Part shown: one piece after another, positions 25,525-37,860 of the stretch
Layout: the number at the start of each line of letters is the position of its first letter
How positions within the stretch are numbered: the stretch's first letter is position 1
NCBI GenBank assembly: GCA_008508345.1
Contig: QNGE01002995.1
Span: forward strand, 32,839 to 96,838
Length of the DNA: 64,000 bases
Source: Paragonimus westermani
Taxonomy: Eukaryota; Platyhelminthes; Trematoda; Plagiorchiida; Troglotrematidae
Direction: 5' to 3'
Notes under the pieces: model-generated
Told to the model about the DNA's origin: nothing
What the model saw: only the letters and a program-made list of their open reading frames with translations
Database searches by the model: none
Position numbers and translations under genes: made by a program

Positions 25525-25998
25525 TTAAATCTGGTAAATGAGGCGAGATGCAGAGTAATTAGACAAACTCTGTTCGCGATTTTGAAGAACTGGTCCTTTG
25601 GTGGCTTGAACTAAACGTAGTTGGGCAGCCGCATACGTGCGGGATAAGGCAGACTTAAATCTTTGCTTGGTGTCATTGGCCAAATGATCTTCTTTAAATT
25701 GCAGGTACAAAAACACATCCTTATTTCGGGCTATCTGAACTGGCGCACTAAACTTGCTCACCTTACTGTGGGTCGCTATGAATTTTCCGGGATGTCCATT
25801 CGCCAATAACGTTTTTCTTAACATATCTTGTTCGGTCTGCAGCTTATCACGAGTGCAAACCCGCCTAGCCGTATGAACTAGTGTAGTGAGGATAGACGGT
25901 CGCACTATACTACTTACACCACCACTATTCAGTAGCGAGACGACAGCATGGAATGAAATGGCCGCGGGACAAATACGGGAGAGATACGGAAGGATCAC
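25525..25998 (-). mobile_element. Penelope-like element fragment, RT thumb/linker region
   Basis: The minus strand carries a 157-residue open frame. It includes NGHPGKFI (PLE: 'NGyP..fi'), then FKEDHLANDTKQRFKSALSR and the phrase that leads into the GIY-YIG endonuclease (NREQSLSNYSASRLIYQ). PLEs are retroelements with a telomerase-like reverse transcriptase and a C-terminal GIY-YIG nuclease. This copy is cut off right where the nuclease should start. Its last 147 bases (25559-25705) are repeated perfectly, inverted, at 26341-26487. It lies in a gene B intron, antisense to the gene. The frame is intact, which suggests a recent copy. Confidence 0.75.
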
Positions 25999-26487
25999 TG
26001 GAAGGCGGCATCACATGGAATGGCCTTCGCCATATGAGGGAACTGTGACTTGGTGTCCAACTAGACCGGAACATCCTCAGATCAGTGTGGTGTGCAACTG
26101 AGTGTTTTTATTGGTAGTCAGGTTGAGACGCATAACTCGTGTATTGGTTTCTCCAGATAAACAACATCTGTTCCATCCACCTTCTCGGTTCACAACACTG
26201 GGGTCTTGACTAAACCACACTTGTATGCTATTGGAGCAAAGCTGCACAGCCGAAGATATTGCTCGCCTCATGTTGCCTTACGATAGATAAATTGCTGTAA
26301 AGTTCCATCCCCACGCCCAGAGAAAGAATTTGTTTTTGTTCCTGCAATTTAAAGAAGATCATTTGGCCAATGACACCAAGCAAAGATTTAAGTCTGCCTT
26401 ATCCCGCACGTATGCGGCTGCCCAACTACGTTTAGTTCAAGCCACCAAAGGACCAGTTCTTCAAAATCGCGAACAGAGTTTGTCTAA
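25559..26487. repeat. Perfect inverted repeat: arms 25559-25705 and 26341-26487
   Basis: The two arms of 147 bases match base for base in opposite orientation, with a 635-base spacer. Both arms are the same piece of the PLE coding region. Sequence just outside the arms is still related but clearly diverged. Identity stopping so sharply points to gene conversion, a very recent rearrangement or an assembly join. Confidence 0.85.
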
Positions 26488-26700
26488 CTAGTCTGCCTCT
26501 CACATTGTTTACCAGTTCACTTGCAGTTGCAGTGACGTTTGCATAGGGAGAACACGAGGCAACTGGCCTTCAGCGAACTCACCAGTTCACGCTATGTTCA
26601 TAAACATGGCTGAAGCAACCCATCGGGTTGCCCATGGTTTGAATGTATGCATGTTCACACCCTGCTCATCTCTAATTGTCTGTGGTATACAATTTGCACG
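26305..26700 (+). mobile_element. Penelope-like element fragment with GIY-YIG-like nuclease start
   Basis: Homology to the neighbouring minus-strand copy begins near 26305 (FLFLQFKEDHLAND). It runs through the identical 147 bases and then continues where the other copy stops, with HIVYQFTCSCSDVCIGRTRG. That matches the PLE GIY-YIG signature ('vY.f.C.C...YiGrT'). A TAG interrupts the frame at 26488-26490 and the rest of the nuclease is not recognisable past about 26700. It is a truncated, inactive copy facing the other way from its partner. Confidence 0.7.
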
Positions 26701-29700
26701 TTTTACTTGTGCGACTGATGAGAGTAAACGAAAATTTAACACGTCGCATCAACGTTTGTCTAAATCCCAGGCAGTGTAGAGTACTTTTAGACTTGTTTTT
26801 GCACACTGTAACTAATTTTGTTTCATGAAATTCGGCTAATTCCCCCATAGATCCTTAGATTTGTGAAACGACGTGATAAGAAAAAGTGTTGCGAACAAAA
26901 AAGTATCAGTATGAGTAGCAAACAAAGATGGTCACACACACAGATATTATTCAACGGAGCATTGAAGTTGGTAGAAATGAGCAGACAAGGTTGTTATTCC
27001 ATATAAAACAAGTAGTCAAGAGCTTTTTGCACAGGTTCTAAGGAAACAGAAAACAGCGGATAACAGTGCATTCAGCAATTTCGTGACAAAATGATCCCTT
27101 ATCTATTAAAAATCCCGTTATCTTAAGTGTAAAACGAAGTACTGGTTAACAATGTGCAGACTTTTCAGGGGAATAAAATCTGGATTGAGTAAACACAAAG
27201 GGAGGTGACAATCCAAAATCAACACTGACATAAGTCGTGATTTGGCTTTTCGTGATCGTCAATCCTGCTTTACGTAACGGATCTGGGGAATGCCCAGCAG
27301 ATTAAAGACTCATTCGGACCTGTACGTGGGTGACCAGGTGCAGTGGTCATCGAAGTCATGGAAGATAAAGGCGTTGCAAATGAAATCAGAGCTTACGATC
27401 AGTTTTCGGCCAATCGAATTAATGTGCATCAATGGTAGAATGGAGTGGCCAGTCAAAGCATTTAACAGTACCTAAAACATCCAAAATTATTCTTCTCATC
27501 CTTTGAAGCTGCGAGAGATGTTTGAATCAGCTTCTCTAATAAAATGTATGGATTCTACTTGTTTTCATTAACACCTGTACCTACTAAACCATAATTAGTA
27601 AACGGAACTGTGTTTGGATAGTTGCCGATGTAAGTATTCTTTAAGCTTTATCCAGTCATGTGTTCATGGAACCTGAAGCTGTGTTTGAGTTGGGGCTGGA
27701 ACATTGTCGATGTACACAGCAGACTACTTTCAAATTTTCAGTCCGTTTCAAGTATTTTAATTGTTTACACTACGGGCTTGGTTTTATGAAGCACCTCCGT
27801 CCGAAGTGCGCACTCAGTTCGCTAGGTCAGAGGTCTGTTCTGGCTAATTCAAAAGTCGCATCAATGCTCTCTGTCGTTACCTTTCGCCTTTTCCCCTAAA
27901 CTCGGAACTTCTAAATGTAACTTGTTATAATTTAGAACCACGTTAAACTGCGAGCCCTGACACGTAGTCGGCCCAGAGTAGAGTGGGAACACGTGACGAC
28001 AATAGTGTGTAGCTTTATTGAACACGAGCGAATGACATAATAATGATGAGACATAGATAAGACAAGCAGTCACCCAATCGATTGCGTGTTTAATACGATT
28101 GGATCGTTCGGGGCTGGGGTGGGAGAGGGAAAGAGAGGGACGCACGCGTGCACAGGTTGGCAGGTGACGTGCGGACAACGGTAGGCGCAGATGCCACATA
28201 ACTGCAAGAAATTACCTTGTTACAACATACCTGCAAATCGAACAGACCTCATTACAGAGAGCCAACTGTTGTGCGACCGGAGGATTTTAAGTGGTTTCAT
28301 GGCTTTCACATACCACATTCTTCCGAAAACAAACCAATAACCACGCAAACGATACATCGAAGTGGTTTGTCCTACACTTACACAGAGTGTCAGAGAAAAC
28401 CCCAAAAATGGAAAATGTGCCAGAAGAAACTGAACCACTTGTACTATTGAATGGAACATTGAATCGAAACCACCACCTTAGATTGTTCTACCTTCCAATC
28501 TCAGTGGGCAGTGATTCCGGCGTGTACTGTTTGCACTATTCATAATCTGGTCAAAGTTGTTTCGCAACCTCAGTATGCCAGTAACTATACTCCATTCTGT
28601 CACATTATCAGAGTTAATTAATTCTGACCGAAAACTCTTCTATCAGTCAATACACTTCAGCAACTGATTAGTGATTTGAAACAAGCACTTCCTGTTGCAA
28701 ATTTGAATAGGGCAGACAAAAGATTGACGCGACATAATTTGTGCTCGAGGAAACTTCTTTGCACTTTTCTGACGTTTTCTGCATACGAGTTAAAATGTAC
28801 AAAATTTCAAACCACAGAACAATCACAAAGGGTCAAAGTTCAAAATCAGTTCGGTTGCTACCACAGCAACGTCAGTGTCGCAAACAGTTCTTTTTGTACA
28901 ACGTGGGGTGACGGTGTCTAACTCCTATGGCCTTGACATAGCGTCGACAGCAGAACACGTAACGAATTTGATGAGTCGATCACGTGTTGCATCATCAACT
29001 GATGCTTGGCGTGCGATGACGCTGGCTTCTTCCGGGTGTTTGTTGTCAAGTTGCTTGATTGTCTGACCGTTTTATAGTTTGGAATTTTTTTACATTTTAA
29101 CTCACCTGGAGTAAACACCAGTAGAGATGCAGCAAAATCTGCTCCAACATAGATCGTGTCACGTCAGTCTTTTATCTGTCTTAGTGTCATTTGTGATTAA
29201 GCTGAATTTGTACCGAGAACTCACTGTATTATGAAAATAGGCGCCAGATGTGTAATTCATGTGATAGAATTTGATAGCTGCCACTGAAATTTTTGGGTTC
29301 TTGTGGCCCAGATACCGAACTACAAGAACCTTCGTTGGTCAAACAACTTGGTCTGATTGCAAGTGTTGCCCCAGATAGGTCACTCCTGTTAGTGAGTATG
29401 CTTCATGATGGATTGACTTCGATTGTTGAGTTGTTTTGTCCTCATTGTTTCGACGTTGCTGCAGTGTGCATTTAAAATATGAAAACTGGCATAACTGCTG
29501 AAACACCAGGCAAGTGGGTTCGCTCGCACGGTTCAAAGGAACAGTCAACCTCCTAGTAGTATTTTTCTGGCGCCCACTTCCAAATTTCCGTGAGCAACCC
29601 AATGTTTCTCAAGCCGTCTGATGCTTGTGTGGCATTTCGTTCTATCGTGAACGTCTTTGATACCAACCGACTAGATGGTCATGGCCTCCACATCCCTCCT

Positions 29701-30456
29701 GATCCTTTTAGTTATGGTTGATAGTCGATGACAAGCGAGCTGTGCACCTACATGGCTTAATCCCGGACATGCGACCAGGGCAGAGTATGTTAGCCACCCC
29801 GTAATGTGATAAGTGACCGATTCGTAGGCAGAATTATTTCAACACTCAGTAGAATATCTCAACGCAGCGGTAAAATAAGTCCAAAATTCCACAGTGAACG
29901 GATTGCGAGTAACACGGGTGACGGGATGAGCCATCGCGCAACAAAGTGTGATCAACGGCAAACTACCCACCGCGAAAAGCGTCAGCTGCACACAAATCAG
30001 GCAGAAGTGCGTACGACGTGTGGGTGGAAACCGCAGCTGCGTTGTGAACTGGAATCCCGGTTCATAAACTCCAGCGCGTGCATGTTGTTAGAACCTGCGA
30101 GTTGAACGGTGCAAATCAGGCTTTATTGAACGGCTTTTTGTTACAGTAATACAACGGCTTAGCGTAGACCCAGAAATGTGAGTACTATGTCAAATATTCT
30201 GTAAAACCACACAAAATTGCTATCGTGGACCAGCGTTCCCATTGATGATCATCATTCATTTTGCATGTAGAAAGTTTGCCTTTCACTGTAGAGCAATTTC
30301 GATCCTGTTTACAGTTAAGCGCCATCTGGTTCGTATGACTTCAAAAAACAGACAAAGCCCTATTTTTCTTCTAACCCATTGGGGAAAAACGGTTCTTTAA
30401 ATTATGCTCAGAGATGACCTACTGACCACAATTTTCTCAAACACTTTTACCTGTAG

Positions 30457-30688
30457 TTTGAATCACTCACTTCCGTGGATATCCTACAGCTGGCACATCT
30501 AGGAGTTGGAATCGCCATAAAACGACGTAGACTGTCTGTGCGTGATAAACTACTGGCAGAAAATATTTTCCAGTTGCTCGGGACAGTTGAGGCGAAACTT
30601 AATCAAGTCAGTGTCTATCCTGAATGCATCTCCTACTCAGACCTTCCAAAAGAAGCTGAACTGATGGCAGAATTGAATCAGGCCAGAG
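30457..30688 (+). CDS. Gene B, exon 3
   Basis: The exon follows cacttttacctgtag and ends at AGAG|GTGAGA. It enters in phase 0 as required by exon 2. The protein begins FESLTSVDILQLAHLGVGIA, is strongly helical with a basic patch (IKRRRLSVRDKLLAENIFQL) and ends SDLPKEAELMAELNQAR. A shorter alternative acceptor, gatatcctacag, lies inside. One base is carried out, matching exon 4. The amphipathic helices suit a solenoid or coiled-coil protein; I do not recognise the family. Confidence 0.65.
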
Positions 30689-32803
30689 GTGAGAATATTA
30701 GCTTTTCTTTGTTTCTTCATACTTTTCATACACAGATTAAATTATGTGTAGTGAAGGTTGTGTTTTTGTTATTTGCAAATCAGCGTTAGCTATTCAGATA
30801 GGCTTATGTAGAGTGTCTAGTTATTGCCAATTGTCACCATCTCAGCGTACATTCGAATGACATACGAGGAGAAGCATTCATGTCGACTTCCATTCGTAGA
30901 CATTCCTCTGATTCGAAGAAATGATGGCCTGATCTCATGATCGGTAGACAAGAGTTACTAACCGGTACACAGATTTGAACATTTCTTACTCCGCTGCATA
31001 TAGAAGCGGCCTGATGTGCACATTGTTCACGGGAGCAAGAAGAACATACATTGGGGATAGGTTACCAGGAGAAATTGATCTCCCCTTTTCCAACATTAAA
31101 GGTACACAGCTATCTATGATCGTTTGTCGATAGGACTTGAGGTGAAACTCAAAAGAATGTTTGTACAACAATGTCAAAAGGGAATGTAATCCTAGAGGTG
31201 AAATTCATGGGCAACTTGAGTGTCAAAAGTTTAAAGCCAGAAACCGAATGCCACCAATTTATGACAACAGTACTCTGCACCTCTCTGCGTAGTACAGAGA
31301 ATATTGCGACTGCCAGTTTCGTCCAACAGGAGGAACAAGAGTGATTAAATCAAATCCTGTAATATTTACAAATTTGCGTGTGATTGCAGTGACAGCTACG
31401 TACAGATGACCAAACAGTCTTTAGATACCGAGTTCAGCGAACGCCGTACGAAATGGCCGCAAAACCCAGCTGGCTAGCAGACCGCACTAGTTGTCCCAAA
31501 AGACCGAAATCCATCCCTTCCACCGTTAAGCACATACTTGACACAAGCTACAAGTTGAACGTTACCAACTCATTCAGTGTTCTGCATTGTACCCGAAACA
31601 GACTTATTCCGCAACTTGTTAAGGCGATATCAATTAACCTTAACAATCCGCCTTTGCACATTCAGAAACAGTCCATGTGAATAATCCGGTTGCGCCAGTA
31701 GCCAAAGTCGATGCGGCAGTAGAGGATTGATAATAAGCGCCTACTTGTTTGTGCCTAATTATCATTGCCTTATCTGTCCCCTGCTGTGTCAGTCTGTGTC
31801 ATGTGATCTACTTACAAGTATGTTTATGCTCACAGAGTGAGAACTGACGATCCGGAGGACGTCGCACGATTTACGTCTTTTAGTATTTTTTTCAAAAGGT
31901 ATAGCGATCCACTTCGTGGCAGCTTTGTAGCAGTGACGAGCACGTGATGATTAAGCCGCCAACTAGTTATCAGCACAAAATATGTATGGTAGTATCTACT
32001 ACGTCCTCGGTTGTACTTATCGGATAAACTAGTCTGCACAAACTGATTTCCTTGCCAACCAGACTGTCGGTCCTGAGTCGCCAGTTGTGACTAGGTGTTT
32101 ACGTTGCCAGATCTGGCTTGCACTTACTCCACTGGTAACGTGTGAGCCACCGGTTTTCAACTCACTCAACTTACTCTACGATGTGACAAAAAGCCGTGTA
32201 AATTGTTCTGAAAGCCAAAGCTGAATGGTAATTCCTTCTTCTCATTAGAAAAATGCCTAACCGGTATAACTAGCATACCTGCATATACGAAGTGAATGGG
32301 TAAACTTAGCACAATCATTTAGGTTTGGTTTGATCGTACGTGGAAGACACCGGTGGGCAATGAGTTAAACTGGACAACCTAAAATAGTGATAGAGAACAA
32401 AAACTTCGTAAACTAACTGCACAACAAATGGTGCAACATATTCACCAGTTTGTAGGCTTTCCTCTTTCTGGATGATTTACATCATACTGTAGAGGAAAGG
32501 CGTTCAATAATGCACCGTCTTTATTGTCCGACTCGCTGTCTGTCATACCACGCAAGCTGACGCGTTTATGAACCGGAACTCCGGTCCACCCGCGCTGGGT
32601 GACACATAAAGTATTACAACTTGCTCCTAACACTGTGTTATTCCCAATCTGTTTATTAATAGCATGTTAAACACGACGCCTAAACTGTTAGATTTCACTC
32701 CTACTAAATTTGGTGCAGATATCATACAATATTTTCGTTTATAGATTTGTTTGCTGCCATATCTGACTTTAACATTAAGCGGCTTGTTTTAATGGAATTT
32801 CAG
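30689..32803. other. Putative gene B intron (2.1 kb)
   Basis: It holds a PLE endonuclease fragment at about 31338-31680. Nothing else is recognised. Confidence 0.45.
31338..31680 (+). mobile_element. Penelope-like element, GIY-YIG nuclease and C-terminal tail
   Basis: One frame reads SCNIYKFACDCSDSYVQMTK, which aligns with the PLE GIY-YIG core ('iYkf.C.C..sYvGrT'). The glycine of the YIG motif is replaced by Gln. A frameshift near 31470 leads to a second frame with VLHCTRNRLI and KAISINLNNPPLHIQKQ, the C-terminal 'EAi.i....P.lC.Qk' phrase of PLEs. It is sense-oriented to gene B, in an intron, and decayed. Confidence 0.7.
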
Positions 32804-32965
32804 CTTATATTGGCCTCTTTCGGCTTGAACAATTGTTCACAAGTTCCATCAGTACGCAACAGTACGCCATGGTCTTTAATTACTTGAAAACCGTGCTCCA
32901 AATTATCCAGTCAATTCGTCAACCAATTCAAACGGAACTGGTCAGTCTGAAGTGGGTTATCCAAG
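32804..32965 (+). CDS. Gene B, exon 4
   Basis: The exon runs from ttttaatggaatttcag to CCAAG|GTAAAA. With the carried G it gives Ala, then YIGLFRLEQLFTSSISTQQY and AMVFNYLKTVLQIIQSIRQP, ending SLKWVIQ. Only this frame is open. Two long amphipathic helices separated by a short turn again suggest a helical solenoid. The outgoing base fits exon 5. Confidence 0.65.
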
Positions 32966-35900
32966 GTAAAATGGAGTAAGTTACAGGATTTATGAGTGAG
33001 CCTTTGTTTTTCGAAAGATCTTTTTTGTGTAGCTGAATACAACGTACAAAGGGTAGTCCAATTTGTGTAATGAATGAATGATTCACTTTGGTAAAGGAGA
33101 ACAAGGATGGGTTTTAATTATCTGAACTCATCTGGCTACTCTAACCGATAAGCGTTAAACAAACGGACGTATTCTGTAGTTCGAATTGATGGGCGTCTTC
33201 GTCTAGTTTACTCATCCATCACTAAAAGTAAACACTGGTTGGAGTGGAAAGTTCCATTCAAACTAAGCAGGCAGAAGTTAACGTCTGATCACATTGATGG
33301 GTGTCCAACCGCAAATTTTTGACCAGATGTTACTCAGCCTCAGGCTGAAATTGTCGTGATTATATTAGATCGTCAAACATTACACCTTTGTATTTTCAGA
33401 TTGCAATTGCTATTGCGTTTTTTATTATTACATTTTGTACTGTCTGTGTCATTCTGTTTGATAAGCGGGAGACTGAGTAATCCCTCCGTTCAGTTCATCA
33501 AAACTCATGCTTTCTGATGAGATGTACGTTGGTTCCCACAGAACAGAATGAGGTCAAAGACAGAAAAAAAACACTGGTACAGGGTGAAGTTTTAACAGAA
33601 AGCAGAACGTACAGCGTGCTAACCTACTCAAGCATTGGATACATGAATTGACGAAAGTGAAAGTCAGATAAACACACAGAATGAAATGCATACATATCTC
33701 ATCACCTGTGGGCATGTGTTTGGGATTTGACAGAATCGTGACGAAGGATGATTCCGGCGTATGTGTTTACTCAGTGTGGCTTTGATCTTCAAATCGGGTT
33801 GACTTTGACACCTTATTTACTCGTTCATGGTTAATGGGAGCAAGTGGGCTGACGAGTGACCGGGCAGAAGAGGATTAAGATTAGGAGTAAAGATTTGGAA
33901 GGTTCTCAGGTGACTAAAGTACATTGTGAAGTTATCAATCGCCGTGAAGTACAAAAATAAATCGGTGATCCTCACTGATGTTTAGCTGCCACACAACTGT
34001 GAAAAAAAGACGAGCCGTGTACAGGAATAGATAAGAGAGGAAAGGGAATGGATCTAACTACCAAAATGGCTTCGTGCTTATTCTACCACTGAGCATTAGG
34101 GTGTTTACACCTTGAATACAAACGATTAAACTGAAAGTGAAGGTAAGGTCTCATCAGTAAGACAGTTTCTTTACGAATTTTGCTTTCCCGCGTCACTAAG
34201 TGCATTCATTTCACAGACAACTCGGCCGAACAACGACAGTAATCAGGCCACTGAACTCGGTTAACCGCCGTCCCACCCAACGTCTCCAGCCACCGACTCT
34301 GTGATTCGGGACGTCCCCGGCCTTAGGGACGAATCTGACCCATATTGGCCGACAACTTCGTGAACATTTTCATTTCAGTATGCTAGATCATCATCTGGCC
34401 AGCTCGCACCTTGTGCCAGTCGGCCGCATCGTCGACAAGGAATGCTCAGTGTGGCAGACGATTAGCTGGTATCCCTAGTACACGGCTTAATCATCTAACC
34501 TTGGAAGAATATCGGGATTGGACAAAAGAATCCGGTTAACAGTCACTGTTAAATACCCGCTTCCTAACCTTTTCTTTGCCAACCTGTTGGTGCCACTTTA
34601 CAAGAATGATCGGTTGCACATATTGAAAGCCAAATACTTGGCAAATACTATAACGACGGAAGTGGACCTCGACACCGTACGACAGATTGCTTATCTCGAT
34701 GACCCACTGTGCTAACGTCGGTGGTGTGTTGATCATCCCAACCGAGTGAATCACTCCAGGCAGACCACAGTCACTATGAATTGGCCTAATGCTGTCGGCA
34801 TTTCAACGTATAAGTCTATTTTAAGCACCACGAACCTACTAGTAGACAGTTTTTGGACTCTTCCAATGACAATCATGTATTCCCCTATGCGAGCAACACA
34901 GTGAATTTGTACACAATGAAGAAAGCATAAAAATAAACGCGCAGACAAATTCTTTTCACACGCTTCGATATAATTTGCCTTTAGATCAAACGGTTGCAAA
35001 ACTTCAGGCAAAGTCGGGTTGGATTATAACTCATGTTGTAGATGCTCGCCTGATGTACATAGGGAGAAATAACAAAACAGTCGTAAGGTTTTAAACACAA
35101 ACTACGACAAAACTTGATCTGTGTGAGGCTACATAGTCAGCAGGTGGACAATATTAATGAGTAAGTCCCCCCCCCAAATAGGCTTTCCTAGCCGAATAAA
35201 CAAACGTTGCTTCAGTTGGCAGAGTGACACAGCTATTTCAACACCGTTTTGTTATGTTGACACTGTTGCCAATTCCAACTGCAATCTTCGGGTTGGTAGC
35301 ATGATCCGCTCGAACATGGCGTAATATTTTTTGAGCTAAAGAAAAGCTTGCAAAGTAAACAGAGTTGACTTTAAAGCAGCCAATTTGCTCGGGAAAGGAC
35401 CTGACATTCTATATAGTTTAGGTTTTGAATACGTATCAAGAACCAGCAGAATTGTTAGCGCCCACGTATATTGCATAATCTAAAACGAATTTGCACTCAT
35501 TATCTTCAACACCGATATACGAACCGATGATAAATGGCCCGTAAGTGTACACGAAATACTTCTAGGCGTATCACAATGACGGACGTTAGACAGACAGCAG
35601 ATCAAATTTATAGGAAAGTGATATTTGAACCAATCAGTTCCCTTGAGCAATCTTAAAAAAACAGTTGGAACACGAAAACTGGTTGTTGCAAGCATTTCAT
35701 GTTGACTCATCAGTACCGGATTTGCAATAACATGGATGTATTTTTTATAGCAAACAACTAGTGGGGTGGATAATCAAAAGGCGGGTTAATATGCGTCATT
35801 AAGTCCAGGAAAAAGTTAAGTTCACGAAAAGTTGTTTCTGAACATAAAGAGCTGATTTAGATCGATTGGTTGCAACTGTTTCAACAAAACATAAGAATAT

Positions 35901-36392
35901 CGGATTAGAATGACGTAAGAGGATTCCGAGTGCACAAGGTGGATCGATGACAAAAAGGGAAACACTGAAAGAAAAGCTCATCCTGAGAGAATTTTGACCA
36001 GAAGCGTAAATGATTTTTGCAGCTTCCGTGGTGAGGTGCAGAACGGTCAGCAGGTTTTTCTGGTCTTTGAGTTAAGTTGAGTGACTGAATGAATGCGTGT
36101 TACCTCTCCAGTGAACCCCCAAATAATGGATTTCTCCGTGAAACAAACCCGTGAAGCTTTCTGAGTTGTTCCTCGCTGGAATTCACCAGTATTCTATTAT
36201 TAAGACATACATTTGGCTAACCCCTGTAGACTGGACACCCCCGATTGGTTTGGCACCTTGTTGTCTGTACCTACTAGACAGCTGCAAGAAAAGTTTTGTG
36301 GCTGACGAAAATGTTCTAGCTAGAGAGTTATGGGCCAGTGATGATTGGAATTATTTTGGTTGTAACCCATACTGTTCATCTTTATACGTCAG
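32966..36392. other. Putative gene B intron (3.4 kb)
   Basis: Nothing is recognised except a run of eight C at about 35168. It ends in catctttatacgtcag. Confidence 0.45.
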
Positions 36393-36493
36393 TAGGCATG
36401 TTCGCTGAACTCTTGGCACTTCGAAGATCACAGACTACTCCAGATCCATTACGTCAGTCCAAACTAATGAACCTGCTTTGGTCGAACTGTCAG
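36393..36493 (+). CDS. Gene B, exon 5
   Basis: The exon is 101 bases between catctttatacgtcag and CAG|GTGAGC. The carried G plus TA gives Val, then GMFAELLALRRSQTTPDPLR and QSKLMNLLWSNCQ. It leaves in phase 0. Confidence 0.6.
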
Positions 36494-37860
36494 GTGAGCA
36501 GTTCATCTGTAGGCCTAGTGGGATCTGTAGGAAGTGTTATTATATCGGTCTACTTACACGTAATGAGTAGTGAGGGATTTGTTGATAAATGTATTGGGAA
36601 TAATGCGAGCAAGTTGCAACGCTGTGCGTTTCAACCAACTCGGGTGGCCTTCCTCAGGAGTGTTGTAAACAAAATCCAAGGAGTTTGATTGTCACATTAT
36701 TAAACCTATTTCAGGCTTAATGGTGGCCACCTCCGTAAATGAGACATTTCTTTTCTCCTTGTTATAGTTTGCATTGTGAAGGTTGTCAAACGCTGGACAC
36801 CGCTTAAACAAGGCTACAGCATTTGCAGCCTTAGCAAAGCAGTAATACATACTCCACTTTGCACTGCTGATCCAGGGCTCTCAACTTGTAATCCGGGAAG
36901 AGAAAACGCAGCCTTCTGAATCAGCGGATGACTGTCGCATCCGTACCTGGGTGGCAATATTTTTGCTGATGGCGTTAAACATAAGCTCACAATTCTTGTA
37001 ACCCCGTTCAATAAGTAGGTTGACTGACTACAGGTTGCTAGACCTACCTGTTGGAATGACGGACTTTTTTGTCGTGACTTTGTCGGGTATGTTAATGAAT
37101 TCCAAGAGCAAGTTGAATATGTTCAGCGAAAGCGCATCTCGTTGTTCTCTATGCATTTACGTTGTTATCAACGCGGACACTGCAGATCGGTTGCCTAAGA
37201 ACTTGTGGCACACGTCCTCGACTACCATTTCGTTTGCTAGCTTTTTAATCCTTACGAAGCAAGTGATTGCACAATTCCTCACGGGCATCTGGGTTTGATG
37301 GGTTCACTGAGCTTGTTTTTACGTAGTTTTTAGCGAGTTGCACAGCTCCGACCAGTGGGTCAACTTAGGTATCACTAATCAAAGCATTACTTATCAATTG
37401 TTTTCAAGGGTAACTTACACAGCTCCGGTCGGCGAAAGGGCAGGGGGTAACACTGAAGTTGAAACTACGAAAATGCGAAAAAAGGAAATTCAGAGCAACT
37501 TATGTCAAACTTAATACGCTGTACGGTTAACAGCACTGTACAACCGGCAAATTTTCCCATGAGGGTTACAAAAGTTATTAACTCCAGTCATCAAGTGAGA
37601 ATTACTTGAGTGATATGTTTACGAAGAGAGAGGACGAAAATAAAAAAGTCTCTCAAAATCAGAAGCTGTTCAGGGCACAGTGGTACAGTCATAGGTAAGG
37701 CCCATGCATTGGGACGAGGAAACTTCCCTCACAGTGAGATAACTGTCGTAAGACAGCGACAACAAACACCAGGTTCCCCGTGTAAATATCACAGGTTTTC
37801 AGAAAACTCTGAACAGTCAGTGGGCACAAATCACTGACTGCGTTGGAGGGCAGTCTCAGA

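Larger units (their letters stand above)
22183..30456. other. Putative gene B intron (about 8.3 kb)
   Basis: It holds a TG repeat, a SINE-like head and two PLE fragments in opposite orientation (25525-26700). An open frame at 23519-23890 has no recognisable content. Otherwise nothing is seen. Confidence 0.45.

Noticed and set aside
31185..31215. TAGAGGTGAAATTCATGG resembles a conserved 18S rRNA phrase
   Set aside because: The match covers under 20 bases and flanking sequence is unrelated to rRNA, so chance is likelier.
37020..37298. Plus-strand open frame of 92 residues
   Set aside because: No splice sites, phase does not fit gene B, and both strands read equally poorly as protein.
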